DNA of 21,703 nt from a virus. This document shows, one piece after another, positions 14,794 through 20,692 of this stretch. Within the stretch, counting starts at the first letter, position 1; every line of letters starts with the position of its first letter. Below the pieces are notes generated by a model that was not told the DNA's origin, searched no databases, and was given only the letters and a program-made list of their open reading frames with translations. Position numbers and translations under genes: made by a program. The DNA lies in the IMG/VR virus record IMGVR_UViG_3300032309_000357, positions 1 through 21,703 of that record; one strand, given 5' to 3'.

Positions 14794-15955
14794 AAGGTTG
14801 TCCGTTTTTCTTAATCGTTAGACTAGGGTCTAGCTTTATCATTCTATCTAAAATTACTTGACAATATCTTGGGTCATATTCAACAAGGTATCCCTTGCGA
14901 TTTAATTGATGACAAGCAACCATTGTGGTACCAGAACCACCAAAAGCATCTGCTACAATATCTCCAATCTTTGATGAATTTTTAATTTGATAAGCAAACA
15001 ACTCGACTGGTTTCATAGTAGGATGTTCTGCATTTCTTGAAGGTCGATTAAAATCTAAAACAGTTGTTTGTTTTCTATCTGAATACCATTGATGAGCAGC
15101 ACCTTCTTTCCATCCATATAAACAAGGTTCATGTTTCCATTGATAATCTTGCCTTCCCATTACCATACTATTTTTAACCCAAATCAAACATTGCTTTACC
15201 ATTATGCCGGCATCTTTCATTGCTTGTCTAAAATTAGCACCTTCTGAATCTGCATGCCAAACATACCAAGCTCCTCCAGCTTTTGAATAAGAGCCTAAAG
15301 CTGTGTAAAAATCATATAGGAATTGATAAAAATCTTTATCATTCATATTATCATTTTCAATAGTTAAAGCATCTTTTGTTTTGCCAGTATAAGCTACATT
15401 ATATGGAGGGTCTGTTACAACCATATCAGCTAATTGACCATCAAATAATTTTGCAAAAGTATCCGTTTGTGTAGAATCTCCGCAAATTAATTTGTGCTGA
15501 CCTATTTCAAAAATATCACCTATTACAATATCTGTTTCAACTCCACCTTCGGGTGCTTCGTATCCATCATCATTGGCTTCGCCTTCATCCTTTATATCAA
15601 ATACAGGCAAATCTAATCCCCATGCTTCAAGCTCATCTGAATCCCATTCGTTTGCAATCATATCCCAATCCCATTCGCCTCCGCTTGTATTGTCTTTAAT
15701 TAAAAACTCTCTTTGCTTATCTTCTGTTAAATCGGTTACAATAACTGGTATTTCTTTTATACCCGCTTCTTTACAAGCTCTAAATCTCATATTGCCTCCT
15801 AAAATTATCATATCCTTATTAACCACAATAGGTCGGATTGATAACATCTCAGGAAAGTCTTTAATGGATTGAACTAGCTTTTTAAATTTATCATCCTTTA
15901 TTAATCTTGGATTATTAGGATTAAGTTTAACTTCGCTAATTTTTTTAATTTCCAT
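14774..15955 (-). CDS. ParB-domain DNA methyltransferase fusion
   Basis: This 393-residue protein joins two domains. Residues 1-115 form a ParB/Srx-type domain: LNPNNPRL (11-18), RPIVVNKDMIILGGNMRFRA (41-60) with CKEAG following, and IPVIVTDL. Residues about 140-375 are an amino-methyltransferase with motif IV DPPYNVAY (182-189), a target-recognition stretch, HPTMKPVELF (311-320) and motif I DAFGGSGTT (336-344), then EYDPRYC (359-365). DPPY preceding FGGSG is the beta-class order, typical of N6-adenine or N4-cytosine enzymes. It would protect phage DNA from host restriction or mark it for packaging. It begins within the previous stop (TAATG) and ends inside the small terminase gene. No partner restriction enzyme is visible. 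Confidence 0.92.
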   Translation of the reverse strand: MEIKKISEVKLNPNNPRLIKDDKFKKLVQSIKDFPEMLSIRPIVVNKDMIILGGNMRFRACKEAGIKEIPVIVTDLTEDKQREFLIKDNTSGGEWDWDMIANEWDSDELEAWGLDLPVFDIKDEGEANDDGYEAPEGGVETDIVIGDIFEIGQHKLICGDSTQTDTFAKLFDGQLADMVVTDPPYNVAYTGKTKDALTIENDNMNDKDFYQFLYDFYTALGSYSKAGGAWYVWHADSEGANFRQAMKDAGIMVKQCLIWVKNSMVMGRQDYQWKHEPCLYGWKEGAAHQWYSDRKQTTVLDFNRPSRNAEHPTMKPVELFAYQIKNSSKIGDIVADAFGGSGTTMVACHQLNRKGYLVEYDPRYCQVILDRMIKLDPSLTIKKNGQPYDVQSK

Positions 15956-16383
15956 TATTTATTGTCTTGTTTAAATACATTATAAACTTGTCTTATTTGC
16001 GAAATGTAATCTCTCCAGCATGAAGCGCAACTAGATTGCTCTAAACGAAAATTGAATATTCTAAAGTAAATATCCGATAACTCCCATTGTACTTGTGGAA
16101 CTATCTCATTCTGTGGCTTAGAGAAAAACTCTTTTAGGTATTCATAGTCTTCTTGATTTAAGCACTGAGGTTTACGATAAGACCAAAGCTGGTTTAGTTT
16201 CTCTTTCCGTTCATCACATCCGCAGTCCCAATCTAATGCTTTAGAAAGCATTTCTACACCTTTCTTAATTCCTGTAACGGTTGTAATCGCCTCAATGGTA
16301 TCACCTAACCCTTGAGCGTTTGAGAATGTAGCTACCTCTTTAGGCTCTACGTCAATTAATTCTTTGTTTGATTTTCTTGCCAT
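15955..16383 (-). CDS. Conserved Cys-containing phage protein (142 aa)
   Basis: This 142-residue protein starts MARKSNKELIDVEPKEV. It has Cys54 and Cys56 in DWDCGCDERKEKLNQLW, Cys74 in KPQCL and Cys119/Cys122 in SSCASCWRDYISQIR, five cysteines that could bind a metal ion (C-x-C with C-x2-C). The GIKKGVEMLSKALDWDCGCD region is a pattern I associate with Bacteroidota phage proteins next to the terminase or sigma-like gene, without known function. Its start overlaps the sigma-like gene by 28 nt and it ends in the TAATG shared with the methyltransferase. A regulatory or packaging-related role is possible from location; not established. Confidence 0.7.
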   Translation of the reverse strand: MARKSNKELIDVEPKEVATFSNAQGLGDTIEAITTVTGIKKGVEMLSKALDWDCGCDERKEKLNQLWSYRKPQCLNQEDYEYLKEFFSKPQNEIVPQVQWELSDIYFRIFNFRLEQSSCASCWRDYISQIRQVYNVFKQDNK

Positions 16384-16808
16384 AACTTTAATTTTAATTT
16401 ACATTTTTTAATGGTATTGTAAACGCTCATAAACCCTATGTTCGTTTCCCTTGATAATTTACGTATTGAAATTCGATTGTTTACCCAAAGCATAAATAGC
16501 TTTTTATCATACCAATCCCACGTATCAATAAACTCAATAAACGGCTGGGCTAGTTCTTCTGCTAGATCGTTGCTTTCATCTTCTCTTAAACTATACTCAA
16601 TGTCCTGTGTTACTTCTACCTTAACCACTTTCTTGGAATGTAAGTCCATCGTAAGACTTCTAAGCGTATAGTAAAAATAAGCCTCGTTAATATCTTTGCC
16701 ATAAACTTTAATGTATGCTTCTTGGACTACGTCTTCGGCGTAATTGACCTCGCCAAACTTTTTAACAATTGAAACCCAGTGCTTATGACGTGAGTATATA
16801 TGGTCCAT
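16356..16808 (-). CDS. RNA polymerase sigma-factor-like protein
   Basis: This 150-residue protein has the two-domain layout of a small ECF-like sigma factor. Region 2 spans about 2-60: YAEDVVQEAYIKVYG (23-37) is the usual conserved helix and FYYTLRSLTMDLHSKK (45-60) follows. An acidic linker (REDESNDLAEELAQP) leads to region 4 at about 98-145, where DKKLFMLWVNNRISIRKLSR and ETNIGFMSVYNTIKKCKLKL form a helix-turn-helix of region-4.2 type. It probably directs host RNA polymerase to phage promoters; the neighbouring virion genes are natural targets. It begins at the stop of the small gene upstream (TAATG). The alternative is a phage transcription regulator or terminase accessory protein that uses the same fold. 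Confidence 0.75.
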   Translation of the reverse strand: MDHIYSRHKHWVSIVKKFGEVNYAEDVVQEAYIKVYGKDINEAYFYYTLRSLTMDLHSKKVVKVEVTQDIEYSLREDESNDLAEELAQPFIEFIDTWDWYDKKLFMLWVNNRISIRKLSRETNIGFMSVYNTIKKCKLKLKLWQENQTKN

Positions 16809-16984
16809 TAGAGTAGATAAATATTTTCGGCTACTAATTTCCAGTAAATCTTATCGTCTGCTTTTTGGCAATACTCGCCAAACATTCCGCACATATAAAG
16901 GCAAAGCTCCCTAGCAAACATCTTATTACCTGTAAAATAATAAGCGTTATTCATTAGCGATGCAGCTCTCTCGTCTGGTTTCAT
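16808..16984 (-). CDS. Small unknown phage protein (58 aa; start chosen at 16984)
   Basis: The frame is open from 17056, but the ATG at 16982-16984 is the better start: it shares a base with the stop of the 39-aa ORF upstream (TAATG), and the product then opens MKPDERAASLMNNAYYFTGN. The body is KMFARELCLYMCGMFGEYCQ and ends DDKIYWKLVAENIYLL. That is the ordinary form of a small Bacteroidota phage protein (KAKEL.. .. AKECALI..DEI ..YW..V..EI) of unknown function. With the earlier start it would be 82 aa and overlap the 39-aa ORF by 73 nt. It ends in the TAATG shared with the sigma-like gene. Confidence 0.65.
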   Translation of the reverse strand: MKPDERAASLMNNAYYFTGNKMFARELCLYMCGMFGEYCQKADDKIYWKLVAENIYLL

Positions 16985-17103
16985 TAGTCCATCCATTTTC
17001 CGTGCTTGAACAAATGCCAAGTGCGATGCTTTAAAACTTCTATTATTAATTGCCATAAGGTATCAGCCTCATAGACTCCTGCTCCTTTTACGATTAGTTT
17101 CAT
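16984..17103 (-). CDS. Small unknown protein (39 aa), translationally coupled
   Basis: This ORF of 39 codons begins at ATG 17101-17103, which overlaps the DUF3310-like stop as ATGA, and ends at TAA 16984-16986, which overlaps the next ATG as TAATG. The product begins MKLIVKGAGVYEADTLWQLI and ends KHRTWHLFKHGKWMD, aromatic- and basic-rich and protein-like rather than random. Coupling at both ends is the main support. Function unknown. Confidence 0.6.
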   Translation of the reverse strand: MKLIVKGAGVYEADTLWQLIIEVLKHRTWHLFKHGKWMD

Positions 17104-17324
17104 ATTGATTTGCTTATTTCCCTATTAAGATACCACCTAGCCTTTTCGAGGTCTTGCCTTCTATTGCCTTTCTTATCAGCTCTTAAAATGTATTTGATTG
17201 CATTTCCTAAAGCAAAGTTTAGCTCAAACGAGTCTATTATATCTATAACTTCAATTCCGTTACCTTGATAGTGCTTAGGATGATTGACTAAACTAAGTTT
17301 TTCGTGAGGCTCTACGTAGTTCAT
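17100..17324 (-). CDS. DUF3310 family protein
   Basis: This 74-residue protein contains VNHPKHYQGNGIEVIDIIDS (13-32), FALGNAIKYILRADKKG (37-53) and RRQDLEKARWYLNREI (55-70). That string is the signature of the DUF3310 family (sometimes described as SaV-like), common in phages and found within the T7 gp1.7 nucleotide kinase; a role in nucleotide metabolism is suggested for the family but is not shown by this sequence. It follows an AT-rich 125-bp gap, so it probably starts a transcription unit that continues to the sigma-like, methyltransferase and terminase genes. Confidence 0.88.
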   Translation of the reverse strand: MNYVEPHEKLSLVNHPKHYQGNGIEVIDIIDSFELNFALGNAIKYILRADKKGNRRQDLEKARWYLNREISKSI

Positions 17325-17449
17325 TTCGTTTTAGTTTTGCAAAGTTTAATGAAAAAAAAAGATTAAACAAAATTTGTAAGTATTTATTTTATATTCAAAA
17401 AGATGTAATATTCCAACATTAACCTAAATTATATGTATTAAAGTATAAA
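17325..17449 (-). promoter_or_regulatory. AT-rich intergenic region with a promoter candidate
   Basis: This is the longest gap in the window. On the minus strand it contains TTTTG (17396-17400), then 20 nt, then AAATTTTG (17368-17375), close to the Bacteroidota promoter pattern TTTG...TAnnTTTG (one mismatch, T to A). The gene start is 43 nt downstream. The exact start site is not visible. An 11-bp direct repeat, CAACATTAACC, lies at 17414-17424 and again at 17455-17465 around the preceding stop codon. No strong terminator was seen. Confidence 0.4.
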
Positions 17450-17465
17450 TTATTCAACATTAACC
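17414..17465. repeat. Pair of 11-bp direct repeats (CAACATTAACC)
   Basis: CAACATTAACC occurs at 17414-17424 and 17455-17465, and the similarity extends upstream (TATTCC versus TATTC). The second copy overlaps the end of the 116-aa gene; the first lies in the intergenic region. It could be a regulatory site or the remnant of a duplication. Confidence 0.6.
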
Positions 17466-17800
17466 CCATAAGATTTTAGCAAAATGTTCATTTGAGTATT
17501 CAGAGTTTCTCTTTTTGTGTCATCAAGTCTTGCCATTTGAATCCCGATTTTATAAAAATAAAGCATTGCCTCCGCAGCGTCTACAAACTGCTCGGTAACT
17601 CTCATGCCTTCCTCACTATAATCGCCTCTAGGTAATAGTATTTCGACTACCTTATTTAGCTCGGTTAGTTGCTGGTTAGTGATCGACTTAACCCTTTGTT
17701 TGTTTGCTGGGTTTCCTATCCACTCATCCTCGATTATATGAATCAAAGCCTGACACATTGTGAAATAAGTAAGTGCTTTGTCTTTGTCTTCTTGTGTCAT
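17450..17800 (-). CDS. Unknown helical protein (116 aa)
   Basis: This 116-residue protein is predicted mostly helical (ALTYFTMCQALIHIIEDEW, NQQLTELNKVVEILLPRG, QFVDAAEAMLYFYKIGIQMA) with no catalytic motif I recognise. It overlaps the preceding 73-aa gene by 4 nt (ATGA) and is the last gene before the longest intergenic gap, so it probably ends the replication operon. Function unknown. Confidence 0.65.
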   Translation of the reverse strand: MTQEDKDKALTYFTMCQALIHIIEDEWIGNPANKQRVKSITNQQLTELNKVVEILLPRGDYSEEGMRVTEQFVDAAEAMLYFYKIGIQMARLDDTKRETLNTQMNILLKSYGVNVE

Positions 17801-18018
17801 TTGTATTTTTGGTTTAGATAATCTTTAATTTCTCGTACTCTTAAGAATGCTAATCTTTTTAGCGGGTCTATTCCAAATACGATTCGTTCCTTTTGCGATT
17901 TAAGACACGAATGCAAGTCGTTAATATAAATACCTTCCTTAAGCATAAATCGTTGGTTAGGCTTAAGCAATTGTGCATCTATCCATTCGATAGCTTTGGT
18001 TTCGCTTGTAGTTAGCAT
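17797..18018 (-). CDS. Unknown small protein (73 aa)
   Basis: This 73-residue protein starts MLTTSETKAIEWIDAQLLKP and ends LRVREIKDYLNQKYK, with a central MLKEGIYINDLHSCLKSQKE stretch. It looks like a small basic, mostly helical regulator or accessory protein, but I do not recognise a family. It begins 10 nt after the PP-loop gene's stop and overlaps the next gene by 4 nt, so it is transcribed and translated with them. Confidence 0.6.
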   Translation of the reverse strand: MLTTSETKAIEWIDAQLLKPNQRFMLKEGIYINDLHSCLKSQKERIVFGIDPLKRLAFLRVREIKDYLNQKYK

Positions 18019-18028
18019 ATTCTATTAT

Positions 18029-18844
18029 TTAGTCGGTACAAAATCCTGCTTGGCATCCAGAACCTGTGCCAAAATTAAAATCCATTTGTAATCCTATTTC
18101 TTTAAATTGAAAATATGATCCTTCTTTTTTCCAAGTGGCAAACTTTTCTTGCTCTGCAAACCATTGCATTTTATTTGGTTCTAAGTCCCAGTTCTTTCTA
18201 AGTTGTTGCATTGGTTTATGAAAGCATCCAACGCAATTAGAATCAGCAGGAAAAATTAAAGTAGTTGAATCTGCCCATTTTTTTACATCGTAATGAGTAA
18301 TTCTATTCTCTATCAAAGGAAAATAACCCTCTCGCCATTCTATCTCTTCCCATTTGTTACGGCCATTTACTGATTGTCCTACAATTCCCTTAAATATAGT
18401 TGATAAGCGATCAGCTCTTTCCATTTCATCGTATCTAAACCCGATGCCCATCTTAACTTTCTCATTGATATTTTTATACCACCAATCCCAAATAGGCCGC
18501 ATCTTCATTTCGGTAGTGCAAAATCTCCATTGCTGATTGGGTAATCCTTTGCCTCCAGTTGCTTTGCGATTAACTTGCTCAAATGTTCTACCAGTTACCC
18601 AGATAATTTCTTTTCCTATTAATTGTTCTAGATCAATCACTGCCTTTAGTGTTATGTCAGATTCAGCAGTTGCTATAAATTCTTGCCCTATTTTATCTGA
18701 TATAAATTGAACTAGCTTCAAATCTTTTGGAGTGCATCTCTTATCTTCAATACGAATCAAAGAAAATAAATTATAATCTGCTGGAAAATGTTTTGCTAGA
18801 TAGCTAGATGTCTTGCCTCCACTTAGTGAGTTTATTGTTTTCAT
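18029..18844 (-). CDS. PAPS-reductase-like PP-loop protein
   Basis: This 271-residue protein has the PP-loop SGGKTSSY (8-15), the ATP-pyrophosphatase signature of N-type ATPases and PAPS-reductase-like proteins, and WRFCTTEMKMRPI (106-118), typical of the PAPS-reductase family. Cysteines at 109, 204, 207 (CVGC), 264 and 269 could bind an iron-sulphur cluster, like the four cysteines of DndC-like enzymes; that is a suggestion. The family adenylates or reduces sulphate compounds or activates nucleic-acid targets. In a phage it could modify DNA or RNA, or counter host defence; the sequence does not decide. It overlaps the RusA gene by 4 nt. Cytoplasmic, no signal peptide. Confidence 0.85.
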   Translation of the reverse strand: MKTINSLSGGKTSSYLAKHFPADYNLFSLIRIEDKRCTPKDLKLVQFISDKIGQEFIATAESDITLKAVIDLEQLIGKEIIWVTGRTFEQVNRKATGGKGLPNQQWRFCTTEMKMRPIWDWWYKNINEKVKMGIGFRYDEMERADRLSTIFKGIVGQSVNGRNKWEEIEWREGYFPLIENRITHYDVKKWADSTTLIFPADSNCVGCFHKPMQQLRKNWDLEPNKMQWFAEQEKFATWKKEGSYFQFKEIGLQMDFNFGTGSGCQAGFCTD

Positions 18845-19188
18845 AGCTTTGTAATTTCAAATTCGATTCTAGGGTTTACCTTATCTATAAATTTATGCAT
18901 TGTTAGCCTATGGCATAACCTATCGTTCTCGATTGCTTTGCAATTTTGTAAACAATCTAGTATAATCTTTGCGGAATTGTCAAGGTCGCTTCGGTTTGAT
19001 TGAAAATATACTAAAATTTCAATGGAAAATTTTTCTTTGATCGTCTCAATTTGCCTACCGGTTGATGCTGCATATTGCCAAATAAATCTTTGCTCATAAT
19101 CTTTTAGCTCCTTTGATTTATAAAGCCGGTTATTGCCTATTTTATATCCGTTAGATTTGCTTGGGACTTGACCTAGTATCGTTATCAT
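18841..19188 (-). CDS. rusA: RusA-type Holliday junction resolvase
   Basis: This 115-residue protein has the RusA core: VPSKSNGYKIGNN near 8-20, then SDLDNSAKIILDCL (67-80) and IENDR (86-90). The aspartates 68, 70 and 89 and Lys74 have the same spacing as the catalytic Asp70, Asp72, Asp91 and Lys76 of E. coli RusA, offset by two residues. RusA cuts Holliday junctions symmetrically as a dimer and, in phages, processes branched replication or recombination intermediates before packaging. Its ATG overlaps the preceding stop by 1 nt (TAATG) and the next gene starts within its last 4 nt, placing it inside the replication operon. Length is normal. Confidence 0.9.
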   Translation of the reverse strand: MITILGQVPSKSNGYKIGNNRLYKSKELKDYEQRFIWQYAASTGRQIETIKEKFSIEILVYFQSNRSDLDNSAKIILDCLQNCKAIENDRLCHRLTMHKFIDKVNPRIEFEITKL

Positions 19189-19949
19189 TATTCGATAGGT
19201 TTAATTTGTCCGTCTTCCGTAATATACGCTTTAAAGTCTGCTAAGTTTTCTATGAATTCCTTGTAGCACATAGCTTTGCAGGCCATAACAAGTTCTTCTT
19301 TGTCAGCAAATTTGTTTATGTTACTAGCGTAAATCCTTTGTTTATCCTCAAGGCTTGCCTCGTAGATCCCAAACTTTACGATGTAGTCGTATAAAACGTG
19401 GAGGCCACCGGCTATCCAGTTCATTTTTATATTTCGCTCATGGCATCTAATCATTTCTTGAGCATACATATTAGCCGAGTTAATCGCTGCCATCTTTAAG
19501 TCTGCGTCGCTAGGAATTTCCTTTAATACCTCCTCGACTTGCGAAACGGTTATTGTCTCTTGCCTAGCGTAGTCGATATAAGCTTTCATTATTCGCCCAA
19601 AGTATTCACAAGAAAAGTTTTCGTAGCACTTAGCATCCACGTTTAGCTTACCACTTACCGCCCAATCAAAGGCAAGCTTTATTTCCTCTGGTGTTTGATT
19701 TCCAAAGTTTGATCGAATAAAATTTAGCAAGACAAACTTTTCCTCTTCGGTTGGCATATTATTGCCTCTAAGGCCGACTAAAACCATTGCATAGCGTAAG
19801 ACTTGTTTAAGGTCTTCTTCGTGTCTTAGACGCAAAGTCTGAGTGCTTCTTGCTTGAATTATAACGTCTGCCGTTACGTTACCAGTTCTTGATTGCTTCC
19901 ATTCTTGCTGCGCTCGTTCCAAGTTTCGGTTCGTTGTTTGTAGCTCCAT
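19188..19949 (-). CDS. Replication-associated protein of unknown type (start at 19949)
   Basis: The frame is open from 19994, but I prefer the ATG at 19947-19949 (MELQTTNRNLERAQQEWKQS), which follows an A-rich leader; the product is then 253 residues and overlaps the replication gene end by 71 nt. The rest is helical: LRLRHEEDLKQVLRYAMVL, TEEEKFVLLNFIRSNFGN, PEEIKLAFDWAVSGKL and CYENFSCEYFGRIMKAYIDY. It follows the initiator and precedes RusA, a place where phages often keep a helicase loader or a second replication protein. I see no Walker A, so loader activity is only a guess. Function unresolved. Confidence 0.65.
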   Translation of the reverse strand: MELQTTNRNLERAQQEWKQSRTGNVTADVIIQARSTQTLRLRHEEDLKQVLRYAMVLVGLRGNNMPTEEEKFVLLNFIRSNFGNQTPEEIKLAFDWAVSGKLNVDAKCYENFSCEYFGRIMKAYIDYARQETITVSQVEEVLKEIPSDADLKMAAINSANMYAQEMIRCHERNIKMNWIAGGLHVLYDYIVKFGIYEASLEDKQRIYASNINKFADKEELVMACKAMCYKEFIENLADFKAYITEDGQIKPIE

Positions 19950-20577
19950 TGAATTGTTTTTTAGGTTCGAATATTCCTTGGTAATTATTTGCAATAGAAT
20001 TGTTAATAGCTTCTTCTAGCTCTTGATCGCTTTTATTTTCCCAAGTTCGATATAATTGTTTAATTCCGCTAGGTGTATACTTGGATTTTTTTTCTTTCTT
20101 ATAAGAAAACCATCGATTAAACAACTCATCTCTAAAAGACAAAATTTCTTCTTGTTGGTATTCTTCTTCTTGTTCTTCTTCTTTTTCTTCTTCTTCTTGT
20201 GGATGTGTATCCATACTGTATAGATACTCTATCAATACTCTATTTTTTACGTTCTTTAGTTCTTTTTCTACACAAGCCAAAACTTTAGGAGAATTTGAGT
20301 CATTAAACTTAACCCAGTTTAAAAGTGCTATTTCATTGGTTTCTTTAGAAAATCTAATCTTATTCTTTTCTTGAAAAAAATCTAATAGCTTTTGAACGGT
20401 TTCCGAGTTGTATCCAGTATCAAAGCAAATTTTTCTTAATGATGTTTCATAGATTCCACATTGTGTGGTCTTATCATTAGTCATTAAGTAAAGGTAAAAA
20501 TACTTTTGCTCTGGAGTAAGCTCGCCTACAAATGAATCAGCCCAAAAGGTTACTGATATTTTTCTAAATGCTGCCAT
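19879..20577 (-). CDS. Phage replication initiator (replisome-organizer-like)
   Basis: This 232-residue protein has an N-terminal segment (KISVTFWADSFVGELTPEQK at 6-25, YFYLYLMTNDKTTQCGIYET at 26-45) of the phage replisome-organizer N-terminal type: FW.D..V..L..EQK.FYLYL.TN...  .GIYE is typical and predicts a winged-helix DNA-binding domain. A very acidic low-complexity linker follows (about 127-144, mostly Glu). The C-terminal part, about 148-203 (ELFNRWFSYKKEKKSKYTPS, IKQLYRTWENKSDQELEEAI and NYQGIF), resembles a DnaD-like module that binds helicase-loading proteins. By analogy it binds the origin and recruits the host helicase. Its ATG must be 20577, since the conserved N-terminus begins there. 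It lies 13 nt after a terminator-like hairpin. Confidence 0.75.
   Translation of the reverse strand: MAAFRKISVTFWADSFVGELTPEQKYFYLYLMTNDKTTQCGIYETSLRKICFDTGYNSETVQKLLDFFQEKNKIRFSKETNEIALLNWVKFNDSNSPKVLACVEKELKNVKNRVLIEYLYSMDTHPQEEEEKEEEQEEEYQQEEILSFRDELFNRWFSYKKEKKSKYTPSGIKQLYRTWENKSDQELEEAINNSIANNYQGIFEPKKQFNGATNNEPKLGTSAARMEAIKNW
20146..20200. repeat. Purine/pyrimidine tract with repeated TTCTTCTTGT in the initiator gene
   Basis: TTCTTCTTGT occurs at 20146-20155, 20164-20173 and 20191-20200, spaced 18 and 27 nt apart, within a near-uninterrupted pyrimidine tract on the plus strand that encodes the Glu-rich linker. It may simply reflect the acidic linker. Phage initiator genes sometimes carry their origin in the same place, as in lambda O, which makes it a candidate origin region. 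Confidence 0.4.
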
Positions 20578-20589
20578 AATAAAATAAAA

Positions 20590-20620
20590 AAGCCAGCTAC
20601 GTGAGAGAGTAGACTGGCTT
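20590..20620 (-). terminator. Terminator-like hairpin just before the replication initiator gene
   Basis: The stem AGCCAG-CTAC/GTAG-A-CTGGCT (one bulged A) closes an 8-nt loop and on the minus strand is followed by T6-A-T4. It would stop transcripts from the upstream genes before the initiator unless overcome. Its proximity to the ATG (13 nt) is unusual for a simple operon terminator. Confidence 0.65.
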
Positions 20621-20673
20621 AGTTGGTTTTTTAACCCTAAATCACCGAAGAGCTCTCACCCACTTCGCTGATT
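20590..20673 (-). ncRNA. Structured leader RNA: two hairpins with complementary loops
   Basis: Minus-strand order: hairpin 1 (20640-20673) has a 10-bp stem with one C/C-type mismatch and a 12-nt loop containing GTGAGAG; a 20-nt linker follows with a small GGTT-AACC hairpin; hairpin 2 (20590-20620) has a bulged stem of 11 bp and an 8-nt loop containing CTCTCAC. The loop heptamers (20653-20659 and 20601-20607) are perfect complements, so the hairpins can form a kissing complex. Hairpin 2 is followed by TTTTTTATTTTATT and the initiator ATG, 13 nt downstream of the stem. The whole fits an attenuator or riboswitch-like leader; no known class recognised. Confidence 0.6.
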
Positions 20674-20692
20674 GTTTTGCAATATAAAAAAG

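Noticed and set aside
15573-15872. Plus-strand ORF of 99 aa
   Set aside because: Antisense to the ParB-methyltransferase; Ser/Leu/Ile-rich with no protein-like pattern.
16985-17056. N-terminal extension to the 82-aa form of the gene at 16808
   Set aside because: It overlaps the coupled 39-aa ORF by 73 nt; the TAATG junction at 16984 is more consistent with the rest of the operon. Not fully excluded.
19950-19994. Upstream extension of the 268-aa form of the replication-associated protein
   Set aside because: It would increase overlap with the initiator to 116 nt; the ATG at 19949 has a better A-rich leader.
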